Positions 8,140 to 15,308 of a stretch of 17,688 nt of DNA are shown piece after piece. Made by a program: the position numbers and the translations under genes. The first letter of the stretch is position 1; every line of letters starts with the position of its first letter. The stretch is taken from contig DAHVFK010000018.1 in the NCBI GenBank assembly GCA_027317055.1, forward strand, positions 1-17,688, read 5' to 3'. The notes under the pieces are model-generated. The model worked only from the letters and a program-made list of their open reading frames with translations. It ran no database searches and was not told the DNA's origin. This DNA comes from Betaproteobacteria bacterium (lineage in GTDB: Bacteria; Pseudomonadota; Gammaproteobacteria; Burkholderiales; SG8-39).

Positions 8140-8624
8140 TCTTCCAGTGCCACTTCGACCAGCTGCGGCGCGAGCACGCGCACGATCTCGTCCGGCGCGA
8201 GGCACAGCAGGTAGCCGCGCCGCCCGCCGTTGAGGTAGACGCGCGGCAGATCGAGGATGGAACGCTGCATGTAGACCGGCATCGCCTTGCGCGTGCCGAA
8301 GGGCGAAGTGCCGCCGACCTGGTAGCCGGAATGGCGCTGCGCGACCTCGGGCCGGCAAGGCTCGACGCGCTTGCGCCCCGCCTGGCGCGCGAGATTCTTG
8401 GTCGAAACCTTGCAGTCGCCGTGCATCAGCACCACCAGCGGCGCCCCGCGCTCGTCCTCCATCACCAGCGTCTTGACCACCTCGCTGCCGGGGACGCCAA
8501 GCTGGTCGGCGCCGCGCTCCGCACCGCCGTGCTCGACGTAGTCGTAGTAGTTCTCGCCGAAGGCGACGCCGTGCTTCCTGAGGAACTGCGTCGCGGGGGT
8601 CTCGCTGTGGCTGGGGCGCTTCAT
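8136..8624 (-). CDS. ybaK: Cys-tRNA(Pro)/Cys-tRNA(Cys) deacylase YbaK/EbsC family
   Basis: YbaK hydrolyses Cys mischarged on tRNA-Pro, acting in trans to prolyl-tRNA synthetase. The 162-residue single-domain protein shows the family landmarks: ATQFLRKHGV at the N-terminus, SEVVKTLVM with the essential Lys (Lys51 here), HGDCKVSTKNLAR, and GGTSPFGTRKAMPVY (104-118). Full length. Its ATG overlaps the xerD stop (ATGA, 8621-8624), so the two are probably translationally coupled. It converges with folB, sharing CTAG. Confidence 0.93.
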   Translation of the reverse strand: MKRPSHSETPATQFLRKHGVAFGENYYDYVEHGGAERGADQLGVPGSEVVKTLVMEDERGAPLVVLMHGDCKVSTKNLARQAGRKRVEPCRPEVAQRHSGYQVGGTSPFGTRKAMPVYMQRSILDLPRVYLNGGRRGYLLCLAPDEIVRVLAPQLVEVALED

Positions 8625-9517
8625 CCTCTGGGATGGTGTTTCGCGTGCAGCTGCTTTAGCCGCTCGCGTGCGACGTGGGTGTAGATCTGCGTGGTCGAGA
8701 TGTCGGCGTGCCCGAGCAGCATCTGCACCACGCGCAGGTCCGCGCCGTGATTGATCAGGTGCGTGGCGAAGGCGTGGCGCAGCACGTGCGGCGACAGGCT
8801 CCTGCCGGGCACCGCGCTTGCGCCGTAGCGCTTGATGTTGTGCCAGAACGCCTGGCGCGTCATGCCGGCGCCGCGCGCGGTGACGAACAGCGCGTCGCTC
8901 GCCGCGCGCTTTAGCAGCCGCGCTCGCGCCTCGCTCAGATAACGCTGCAGCCAGTACACCGCCTCCTCGCCGAGCGGCACCAGCCGCTCCTTCGAGCCCT
9001 TGCCCATCACGCGCAGCACGCCCGCATCGAGATTGACCTCGAAGGTCCTGAGCGACACCAGTTCTGAGACCCGCAGGCCCGAGGCGTACAGTACCTCGAG
9101 CATCGCCCGGTCGCGCAGACCGAGCGGCGCAGCAAGATCAGGCGCGGCGAGCAGCGCCTCGACGTCGGCCTCGGACAGCGTCTTCGGAAAGCGCGGCGCG
9201 CGCTTGGGCGAATCGAGCCTGAGCGTCGGGTCGGACGCGATCCTGCGCTCGCGCAGGGCGTAGCGGTAGAAACGCTTGAGCGTCGAGAGCATGCGCGCAT
9301 CCGACGATACCCGGTGCGACGCCCCGCCGCGGTGACGCGAGGCGAAGAAATCGTGCAGATCCGCCTCGCCCGCGGACTCCAGCGCGCCGCCGCGGCGCGC
9401 GAGCCAGCGCGCGAGCAGCGACAGGTCGCGCCGGTACGATTCGATGCTGTTGCGCGCAAGTCCGTCCTCGAGCCAAAGCGCGTCGCAGAACGCGTCCAGG
9501 AGCGGCTCGGCGGCCAT
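8621..9517 (-). CDS. xerD: Site-specific tyrosine recombinase XerD
   Basis: XerD, with XerC, resolves chromosome dimers at dif during division. The 298-residue protein matches XerD end to end: N-terminal SAM-like core-binding domain (about 1-105, with NSIESYRRDL) and C-terminal catalytic domain. Catalytic residues are Arg149 (GLRVSEL), Lys173 (GKGSKER), His244 and Arg247 (SPHVLRHAFATHL), His270 (LLGHADISTTQIYTHV) and Tyr279. The end HHPRG is XerD-like. The ATG lies 4 nt after the stop of the Ldh2-family gene, and the stop overlaps ybaK, so the three form one transcription unit. Nothing around it suggests an integrated element; this is the housekeeping recombinase. Confidence 0.96.
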   Translation of the reverse strand: MAAEPLLDAFCDALWLEDGLARNSIESYRRDLSLLARWLARRGGALESAGEADLHDFFASRHRGGASHRVSSDARMLSTLKRFYRYALRERRIASDPTLRLDSPKRAPRFPKTLSEADVEALLAAPDLAAPLGLRDRAMLEVLYASGLRVSELVSLRTFEVNLDAGVLRVMGKGSKERLVPLGEEAVYWLQRYLSEARARLLKRAASDALFVTARGAGMTRQAFWHNIKRYGASAVPGRSLSPHVLRHAFATHLINHGADLRVVQMLLGHADISTTQIYTHVARERLKQLHAKHHPRG

Positions 9518-9521
9518 CGCC

Positions 9522-10526
9522 TCAGCCCGTCACCAGGGCGGCGATCTTCGCCAGCAAGGCGTCGGGCACCTCGATGCCCTCGGCCCGGGCGCGCGCCCGG
9601 GCTTCGAAGCGGCGCGATCCCGGCAGCCGCACGCCGGCGTCGGCCAGCATCAGGCGCACCACGGTCTCGACGCGCTCGAAGTACTTTTCGCGCCCGGCGA
9701 GCGAGCCGGGGTCGATGGCGATGAACGACTGCCCGACGCGCGGCCGGTTGCCGCGCTCGGCGAAAAACGAATCCGCTTCGGGGCCGATCGCCGCTCCGGT
9801 AAGCGCGGCGCAGATCAGCTCGAACATGAGCGCCAGCATGGCGCCTTTCACGCCGCCGATCGGGAACATGCTGCCGTGCTCGATCGCCTCCTTCGGATCG
9901 GTGGTCGGCTTGCCGTGGCGGTCGAGCGCCCAGCCCTCCGGGATGCGCTCGCCCTTTTGCGCCGCGAGCATGATCTTGCCCCGGATCACGGTGGTGAGCG
10001 CGAGGTCGATCACCAGCGGCTCCGCATCCGGACGGGGAAACACCGCCGCCACCGGGTCGGTGCCGAACAGCGCCTTGCTGCCGCCCCAGGGCGGAATCGC
10101 GGCGGGGGAGTTGGTGAACGCGAAGCCGGCCATGCCGGCGCGCGCCACCGGCAGGAGGTGAATGCCGAGCACCCCCACGTGTCCGCTGTTGGTGATGCCG
10201 GCGTAGCCGATGCCGTTGCGCCGCGCGCGCTCGGTCGCCTCGGCGATCGCCCACTCGCAGGCCTCGTAGGGCAGCGCGTCGCGATTGTCGATCAGGCACA
10301 CGGCCGCCTTGTCGGCGGCGAGCCGCGGCCTGGCGGTCCCGTCGGCGCGGCCGTTCCTCAGCATCGCGCAATAGAACGGAACTCGCGACATGCCGTGAGT
10401 CGGCAGGCCCTGCTCTTCGGCGGCGACGAGGTGCCGCGCGGCGGCCTCGGCCATGCGCGAGTCGGCGCCCGCGCGCTCAAGCGCCGCACGCGCCAGTGCT
10501 TGCAGCTCGTCAGCCGTCTTTTTCAT
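9522..10526 (-). CDS. Ldh2-family NAD(P)-dependent 2-hydroxyacid dehydrogenase (malate/lactate/sulfolactate/ureidoglycolate type)
   Basis: The 334-residue protein belongs to the malate/L-lactate dehydrogenase family that is unrelated to the Rossmann-fold enzymes. Landmarks are EEQGLPTHGMSRVPFY near 37-52 (THG holds the usual catalytic-site His), AGITNSGHVGVLG, SPAAIPPWGG, LFGTDPVAAVFP and the Gly-rich PIGGVKGAMLALMFEL. Members oxidise malate, lactate, sulfolactate, ureidoglycolate or imino acids; I cannot tell which here. I start at ATG 10524-10526 (MKKTADELQALARAAL), since the frame upstream is shared with the divergent promoter. There is no Shine-Dalgarno, and TAGAAT ends 7 nt upstream. First gene of a unit with xerD and ybaK, which give no metabolic hint. 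Confidence 0.88.
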   Translation of the reverse strand: MKKTADELQALARAALERAGADSRMAEAAARHLVAAEEQGLPTHGMSRVPFYCAMLRNGRADGTARPRLAADKAAVCLIDNRDALPYEACEWAIAEATERARRNGIGYAGITNSGHVGVLGIHLLPVARAGMAGFAFTNSPAAIPPWGGSKALFGTDPVAAVFPRPDAEPLVIDLALTTVIRGKIMLAAQKGERIPEGWALDRHGKPTTDPKEAIEHGSMFPIGGVKGAMLALMFELICAALTGAAIGPEADSFFAERGNRPRVGQSFIAIDPGSLAGREKYFERVETVVRLMLADAGVRLPGSRRFEARARARAEGIEVPDALLAKIAALVTG

Positions 10527-10533
10527 GCTTCGG

Positions 10534-10539
10534 ATTCTA
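10534..10539 (-). promoter_or_regulatory. -10 box of the Ldh2-family gene
   Basis: TAGAAT on the - strand ends 7 nt before the ATG at 10526, placing the expected transcription start at about the start codon. No -35 box is recognised. Confidence 0.5.
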
Positions 10540-10550
10540 CCGGCTGCCGC

Positions 10551-10556
10551 TAGAAT
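10551..10556 (+). promoter_or_regulatory. -10 box of the dienelactone hydrolase gene
   Basis: TAGAAT lies 29 nt upstream of the ATG, giving a normal leader that carries a strong AGGAGG at 10575-10580. It is 11 bp from the opposing TAGAAT of the Ldh2-family gene. The best -35 candidate is a weak TTCGGA at 10529-10534. Confidence 0.5.
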
Positions 10557-10585
10557 GGCCGGCCAGCTCGCCACAGGAGGAGAAG

Positions 10586-11254
10586 ATGAGGAAAATGATC
10601 GAACTCACCGCGGCCGACGGCCACACGCTCGCCGCCTACCGGGCCGACCCGGCCGGCGCGCCGCGTGGCGCCGTCGTCGTGATCCAGGAGATCTTCGGCG
10701 TCAACAGCCATGTCCGGTCGGTCACCGACGGCTACGCGGCCGACGGTTACCTCGCGCTCGCGCCGGCGATGTACGACAGGGTGCAGCGCGGCTACGAGAC
10801 GGGCTATTCCCAAGCCGAGATCCAGGCGGGCGTGGCGATCATGCAGAAGCTCGACTGGAAACAGACCCTGATCGACGTCAGCGCGGCGATCGAGAGCGTC
10901 AAATTCGCAGGCAAGGTCGGGATCGTGGGCTATTGCTGGGGCGGAACCGTGGCCTGGGTGGCGGCCGGGCGCCTGCCTGGCCTGGCCTGCGCGGCGCCGT
11001 ACTACGGCGGCGCGATCCCGAACTTCATTTCCGAGCAGCCCAAGTGTCCGGTGATGTTCCACTTCGGCGAGCAGGACCAATCGATCCCGCTCGAGCAGGC
11101 GAAGAAGGTCGCGGCGGCGCACTCGGAGGCGACGGCCCACTTCTACCCCGCGGGGCACGGCTTCAACTGCGACCAGCGCGGCTCGTTCAACGCGGACAGC
11201 GCGAAGCTCGCGCGCGCGAGAACGCTGGAGTTCTTCCGCAAGTACGTCGGCTGA
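10586..11254 (+). CDS. Dienelactone hydrolase family protein
   Basis: A 222-residue cytoplasmic alpha/beta hydrolase. The start at ATG 10586 is set by AGGAGG 5 nt upstream. The catalytic triad is Cys117 (GYCWGG), Asp164 (GEQD) and His191 (AGHGF), with Glu36 in QEIFGVN, the pattern of carboxymethylenebutenolidase, which opens dienelactone in chlorocatechol breakdown. Most single genomic copies have unknown ester or lactone substrates, and no catechol pathway genes are nearby. There is no signal peptide. Its TGA stop is only 3 nt from the convergent ThDP beta-subunit stop, leaving no room for a dedicated terminator. Confidence 0.92.
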   Translation: MRKMIELTAADGHTLAAYRADPAGAPRGAVVVIQEIFGVNSHVRSVTDGYAADGYLALAPAMYDRVQRGYETGYSQAEIQAGVAIMQKLDWKQTLIDVSAAIESVKFAGKVGIVGYCWGGTVAWVAAGRLPGLACAAPYYGGAIPNFISEQPKCPVMFHFGEQDQSIPLEQAKKVAAAHSEATAHFYPAGHGFNCDQRGSFNADSAKLARARTLEFFRKYVG

Positions 11255-11257
11255 CGG

Positions 11258-11848
11258 CTACTGCGTATCGGCCGCGTCGCCCAGCAGGGCGCGGCGAAAG
11301 CGGGCCTTGAGCAGTCCGCCGTCGCGCGGCGGCAGGACGATCGGGACCTTGTCCGCCACCACCTTCACGGCGGCGAAGTTCGGCCCCTGCTGGGCATGGA
11401 CCGCGGCGCGCAGCGCCGCGATCTCACTCTCGCGCGTCAGGGTGCTCGCGTGCGCAATGCCGCAGGCGCGCGCCACCGCGGCGAGGTCCACGCCCGAGGC
11501 GGTGTGGGTGGCCTGCATCCCGGTCTCGCCGTAGCGCTCGTTGTCGATCACCACCACGCTCAGGTTGGCCGGCTGCTGCACGCCGATGGTGGCGAGGGAG
11601 CCCATGCCCATCAGCATCTCGCCGTCCCCGGTCACTACCAGCACGCGGCGCGACGGCTGCGCAAGCGCGAGGCCCAGGCCCATCATCGCCGCCTGGCCCA
11701 TCGCGCCCCAGAGCGGGAAGGTCAGCGGGTGGTCGCCCGCCGCGGTGCAGTCCCAGGCGGTCGAGCCCAGGCCCGCCACCACCATCAGATCGCCGCGATC
11801 GGCGAGCAGCTGCGCGACCACCTCGCGCCGCTTCAGGGTCGCGCTCAT
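11258..11848 (-). CDS. ThDP-dependent decarboxylase, beta (ThDP-binding) subunit, sulfopyruvate/phosphonopyruvate decarboxylase-like
   Basis: The 196-residue protein corresponds to the C-terminal half of a thiamine-diphosphate 2-oxoacid decarboxylase. It has LWGAMGQAAMMGLGLALA, then the ThDP/Mg motif beginning GDG at 74-76 and ending at Asn103 (VVVIDNERYGETG). This split architecture is known from sulfopyruvate decarboxylase ComDE. The ATG at 11846-11848 overlaps the stop of the alpha subunit (ATGA), indicating coupled 1:1 synthesis. It is the last gene of the operon. The substrate is unknown; a dicarboxylate-derived 2-oxoacid is plausible from the neighbours. Confidence 0.85.
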   Translation of the reverse strand: MSATLKRREVVAQLLADRGDLMVVAGLGSTAWDCTAAGDHPLTFPLWGAMGQAAMMGLGLALAQPSRRVLVVTGDGEMLMGMGSLATIGVQQPANLSVVVIDNERYGETGMQATHTASGVDLAAVARACGIAHASTLTRESEIAALRAAVHAQQGPNFAAVKVVADKVPIVLPPRDGGLLKARFRRALLGDAADTQ

Positions 11849-12390
11849 CTTGCGGCCTGCTCCTGGAAGCTCTTGATGCCGATCACCTTCTGCGAGATCA
11901 GCACCGCGGTGGCGACGTAGCTGTTGTAGGCCAGGCGCAGCGCCGCGTCGACCGCGGCCGGGATGCCCGCTGCCTCGCGCACCGGCTGCACCACCACGCC
12001 CATCGCCTCGAGCACCGCGGGCGTCGCCTGCCCCATCGGTACCTGCCAGGGGTTGAACTCGCCGTACTCGCCGCGCATCGTGATCAGCATCGGCAACGGG
12101 AAGCGGCACTCCTTGATCGTCCCCAGCGCATTGATGATGTTGCCGACGCCGCTCGACTGCATCAGCAGCGCGCAGCGCTCGCCGCCGAGCCAGGCACCCA
12201 CCGCGAGGCCGATGCCCTCCTCCTCGGTGGTGAGCGCCACCGCGCGCATCGAGCTGTCGGCGCGGCACAACTCGATCAGCCGCTTGTGGCCCGCGTCCGG
12301 AACGTAGCCGACCTGGCGCAGCTTCGCGCCCGAAAGGATTCGGTGAACCTCGAGCGGCCAGTCGATCGCTTCGGACATCGCTTCGGTCAT
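11845..12390 (-). CDS. ThDP-dependent decarboxylase, alpha (PYR-domain) subunit
   Basis: This 181-residue protein is the N-terminal, pyrimidine-binding half of a split ThDP enzyme. ALTTEEEGIGLAVGAWLGG carries the glutamate (Glu56-58 cluster) that activates the cofactor, and LLMQSSGVGNIINAL plus ITMRGEYGEFNPWQVPMG are typical of the sulfopyruvate/phosphonopyruvate decarboxylase alpha type. The ATG at 12388-12390 lies 2 nt after the flavoprotein stop; a second ATG four codons in is an alternative start. It overlaps the beta subunit by four bases. Confidence 0.85.
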   Translation of the reverse strand: MTEAMSEAIDWPLEVHRILSGAKLRQVGYVPDAGHKRLIELCRADSSMRAVALTTEEEGIGLAVGAWLGGERCALLMQSSGVGNIINALGTIKECRFPLPMLITMRGEYGEFNPWQVPMGQATPAVLEAMGVVVQPVREAAGIPAAVDAALRLAYNSYVATAVLISQKVIGIKSFQEQAAR

Positions 12391-12392
12391 CG

Positions 12393-14117
12393 CTAGGCCG
12401 CCGCCAGCAGCGATTCGCCAGGCCGCACGCGCGTGAACTCGACCGGGCGCAGCGCGATCTCCACCCCGCGGCCCGCGAGCCGCGCGCTGGTGTAGGCCGA
12501 CGCCTCGAGCGGCCCGGCCTGCGGGAAATCGTCGCGGAAGTGCGCGCCGCGCGAATCCTCGCGCGCGGCCGCGGCCCGCGCGATCACGCGGCTGACCTCG
12601 ATCAGGCTCTTCAGGTTCATCCAGTCGTGCCAGGAAAGATTGAAGGCGCGATTGTGGTCGGCGAGCGCGCCCGCGTCGAGATCCGTTTCGATTGCATCCA
12701 GCTCCGACAGCGCCGCCCGCAGCCCCGCCGCGTCGCGGATGATGCCGACCTTGTGCCACATCAGGTCGGACAGCGCCTCGCGCGCCGGCTCGATGCCGCC
12801 GTGCGCGGATGCCTTGTTCGCGAACGGGCGCTCGCAGCGCGCCCGCGCGGCGTCGATCTGCGCCCGGTCGGGCTCGCGCAGCGCGCGATCAGCCGCTACC
12901 CAGGTGGCCATCGCCTCGCCCGCCACGCCGCCGAACACGGTCGAATTCGCCACCCCGTTGCCGCCGAGGCGGTTCGCGCCGTGCACCCCGCCCGCGTCCT
13001 CGCCGGCGACGAACAGGCCGGGCAGCGCGGTGGCGCAGTCGGGTGAGAACTCGACTCCGCCCATCATGTAGTGCGCGGTCGGCACCACCTCGACCAGGCC
13101 GCCGGCCAGGTCGAAGCCGCTATCCGCGCAGCGCTCGACCATGCCCTTGAACGCCTTCGCCACGTTGTCGGGGCCGAGGTGCGCCATCGAGATATAGACC
13201 CCGCCGTTGGGCGTCACTCGGCCGGCGCGCATCTCGCTGAAAATCGCGCGCGAGACGATGTCGCGCGTCGCGCGCTCGAGCTTGGGGTCGTACTTTTGCA
13301 TGAAGCGCTCGCGGTTGGCGTCGAGCAGGTAGCCGCCCGCGCCGCGCAGGCCTTCCTCGAGCACGGTTCCCGTCATGCGCGTGTGCGCCCCCGCCAGCAG
13401 CCCGGTGGGATGGAACTGCACCATCTCCATGTCGCGCAGCCGCAAGCCCGCGCGCAGCGCCATCGCCAGGCCGTCGCAGCTCTTGTCGCCCGAGGGCGTG
13501 TGATAGCGGTACATGGTCGGCCCGCCGCCAGTGGCGAGCAGCACCGCCTTGGCGCGCACCAGCACGTACTCGCCCGTGCGCATGTCGATGAAGAGAACTC
13601 CTGAAATTGCTTCTTCACCCTTTGCTTTTATAAGTTCAACCGCGCGGTGCTCCTCCAGCCGCTTGATGTCGCGTGCCCAGACCTGCTCGGCCAGCCGGTT
13701 GATGATTTCGATTCCGGTCAGGTCGCCCTTGTGCACCGTGCGGTCGAAGGTCTGGCCGGCAAACGCCTTCTGGTGCACCGTACCGTCTGGATTGCGGTCG
13801 AAGAAGCACCCGAGCTCGTTCTCCAGCTCGTGGATGCGCTCGATCGCCAGCGTCACCAGCTTCCACGCCAGGTCCTGGTTCGGCAGCCACTTGCCGCCCT
13901 CGATGGTGTCCATGAAATGGCGCTCGATCGAGTCGCCCGCGGCCAATGCCACGTTATAGCCGCCCTGGACCATGCGCGTGCAACCGCACTTGCCGAGCAG
14001 CCCCTTGACCGCGACCGTGATCGACAGCCCGGGGGCGGCCTGGTGCGCGTGCAGCGCGGCGAACAGGCCGGCGCCGCCCGAGCCGAGGATCAGGATGTCG
14101 GTCGCAAGCTCGCGCAC
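12393..14117 (-). CDS. SdhA/FrdA-family flavoprotein lacking the covalent-FAD histidine
   Basis: The 574-residue protein starts at GTG 14115-14117 (MRELATDILILGSGGAG), overlapping the hydro-lyase beta stop by one base. The FAD dinucleotide fold GSGGAG is at residues 12-17. Active-site landmarks of succinate dehydrogenase/fumarate reductase are present: QFHPTG (His236), GLRGAGGYLL (Arg258), HYMMGG (His349) and HGANRLGGN (Arg383). Two differences stand out. The histidine that binds FAD covalently in SdhA/FrdA (in SHTV.AQGG) is replaced by Cys46 in GCTRMVQGG, and the usual Thr-Glu before Gly-x-Arg is Glu254-Glu255. It probably works with the iron-sulfur and membrane subunits encoded upstream in the same operon, but a separate soluble role cannot be excluded. 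Confidence 0.88.
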   Translation of the reverse strand: MRELATDILILGSGGAGLFAALHAHQAAPGLSITVAVKGLLGKCGCTRMVQGGYNVALAAGDSIERHFMDTIEGGKWLPNQDLAWKLVTLAIERIHELENELGCFFDRNPDGTVHQKAFAGQTFDRTVHKGDLTGIEIINRLAEQVWARDIKRLEEHRAVELIKAKGEEAISGVLFIDMRTGEYVLVRAKAVLLATGGGPTMYRYHTPSGDKSCDGLAMALRAGLRLRDMEMVQFHPTGLLAGAHTRMTGTVLEEGLRGAGGYLLDANRERFMQKYDPKLERATRDIVSRAIFSEMRAGRVTPNGGVYISMAHLGPDNVAKAFKGMVERCADSGFDLAGGLVEVVPTAHYMMGGVEFSPDCATALPGLFVAGEDAGGVHGANRLGGNGVANSTVFGGVAGEAMATWVAADRALREPDRAQIDAARARCERPFANKASAHGGIEPAREALSDLMWHKVGIIRDAAGLRAALSELDAIETDLDAGALADHNRAFNLSWHDWMNLKSLIEVSRVIARAAAAREDSRGAHFRDDFPQAGPLEASAYTSARLAGRGVEIALRPVEFTRVRPGESLLAAA

Positions 14118-14725
14118 TACTTGACGCCCAGGCTGGCGAGCGCGTCGGCGCGCCGCTCCTGCGCCGTGCGCCGGATCCGGGTGTAGAGGCTCTCGCCGTG
14201 ACTGTCCATCGCCACCAGCAGCGGACCGAAGCCCCTGATGCGGAACTTCCACAGCGACTCCGGATTGAGGTCGTCCAGGTCGACGTCCTCGATCGCCTCG
14301 ATCCAGGTGGTTTCGAGCGCGGCCGTGCCGCCGATGATCGCGAGGTAGGCGCCGCCGAGCTCGCCGAAGGCGGCGAGCGAGCCCTCGCGCAGCCCGCCCT
14401 TGCCGATGATGATGCGCACGCCGTTTTGCTGCATCAGCGGCCGGGTGAAGCGCTCCATGCGGTCGCTGGTGGTGGTGCCGATGCACACCGGCGCATAGCC
14501 GGTCGGATGCGCCGCGCTCTTGGGCACCTTCTTCACGTTGGGCGCGGTGTGGATCACGGCGTGCCCCGACAGGTCGAAGCGCGTCTTGCGGCCGCGGTCG
14601 AACATGTGGATCTGAGTCGCGTCGCGGATGCCGTACAGCGTGCCATTGAGCGTCACGGTGTCGTTCACTTTCAGGGCGCGCACCTGCGCCTCGGTAACCG
14701 GCGTCTCGAATTCGTGGTGGGCCAT
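14117..14725 (-). CDS. Class I Fe-S hydro-lyase beta subunit (fumarase/L-tartrate dehydratase type)
   Basis: The 202-residue protein matches the C-terminal (beta) part of class I fumarases: LNGTLYGIRDATQIHMF, VIHTAPN, CIGTTTSDRM (81-90), IIIGKGG and IGGTAALETTWIE. It pairs with the alpha subunit to form a [4Fe-4S] enzyme adding or removing water on fumarate, tartrate or mesaconate; sequence alone does not choose. The ATG at 14723-14725 lies one base after the chalcone-isomerase-like stop. The alpha and beta genes are separated by that gene, which is unusual. Confidence 0.9.
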   Translation of the reverse strand: MAHHEFETPVTEAQVRALKVNDTVTLNGTLYGIRDATQIHMFDRGRKTRFDLSGHAVIHTAPNVKKVPKSAAHPTGYAPVCIGTTTSDRMERFTRPLMQQNGVRIIIGKGGLREGSLAAFGELGGAYLAIIGGTAALETTWIEAIEDVDLDDLNPESLWKFRIRGFGPLLVAMDSHGESLYTRIRRTAQERRADALASLGVK

Positions 14726-14726
14726 G

Positions 14727-15308
14727 TCAGTCCTTCGCGCCGAGCAGCGCCTGCTTGAGATCGTCCTGCACCGGGTGCGGGCCGAGCCAGATCCACAGCA
14801 ACGCGCGGTAGAACTCCTCGCCCGGAATCGGCGCATCCGCGGGCGCACCGTCGATCGAAACCTGCGTGCCGGCGCCGGGCACCCAGTCGAGCCCGATGCG
14901 CATGCCGTCCTTCGCGGTTCCGACCTTCTGCATCACGGCCTCGAGCTGCTTGAGCCGCGGCTCAATCGCTTTGACCTCGGCCTCGCTGTGGTTGGCCTCG
15001 ATGCCTTCGCGCAGCGCGTCGCTGAAGGTCTTGGCATCGACGTCGCGCAGCATGCCGATCGAGATCCGCTTGGGGCCGGGCGCATCGATCGCCGCGGCCG
15101 CGGTGGCGGCCTTGGCCGGCAGGTAGAGCGCCATCGCGTAGACCTTGAAGAAGAGCTTGCGCCGCAGCCCCGCGCCGTTCAGCACCAGCTGCTCGCCCTG
15201 GGCCTGCACCTGCTCGGGGAACTTCACCCCGGCAACCTCGGCCGCGAGCGCCGGAAGCGACGTCGCAAGCGCCGCGACGGCCAGCAGCACCCTGAATCTA
15301 GAAGCCAT
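14727..15308 (-). CDS. Exported chalcone-isomerase-like domain protein
   Basis: The 193-residue protein begins with a clear signal peptide (MASRFRVLLAVAALATSLPALA, cleavage after ALA near residue 22 or 23). The mature part shows the bacterial chalcone-isomerase-like pattern: VAGVKFPEQV, LVLNGAGLRRKLFFKVYAMALYLP, ISIGMLRDVDAKTFSDALREG. Such periplasmic proteins have no established reaction and usually lack the plant enzyme's catalysis. It starts 11 bases inside the hydro-lyase alpha gene and ends one base before the beta gene, so it is embedded in that gene pair. Why a periplasmic protein is encoded between two cytoplasmic enzyme subunits is unclear. Confidence 0.8.
   Translation of the reverse strand: MASRFRVLLAVAALATSLPALAAEVAGVKFPEQVQAQGEQLVLNGAGLRRKLFFKVYAMALYLPAKAATAAAAIDAPGPKRISIGMLRDVDAKTFSDALREGIEANHSEAEVKAIEPRLKQLEAVMQKVGTAKDGMRIGLDWVPGAGTQVSIDGAPADAPIPGEEFYRALLWIWLGPHPVQDDLKQALLGAKD

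Noticed and set aside
8621..9517. Tyrosine recombinase as a sign of an integrated mobile element
   Set aside because: Full-length match to XerD, with housekeeping neighbours and no attachment repeats or phage genes; the tRNA is 8 kb away and intact.
10586..11254. Chlorocatechol or naphthalene degradation, from dienelactone hydrolase plus the chromene-carboxylate isomerase
   Set aside because: The two genes are 9 kb apart in unrelated contexts with no ring-cleaving oxygenase; both families are broad.
9522..12390. Sulfolactate/sulfonate degradation cluster (Ldh2-family dehydrogenase plus ComDE-like decarboxylase)
   Set aside because: The dehydrogenase sits in a different operon with xerD, and no sulfo-lyase, sulfonate transporter or sulfite-handling gene is visible. 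Kept only as one possibility for the ThDP substrate.
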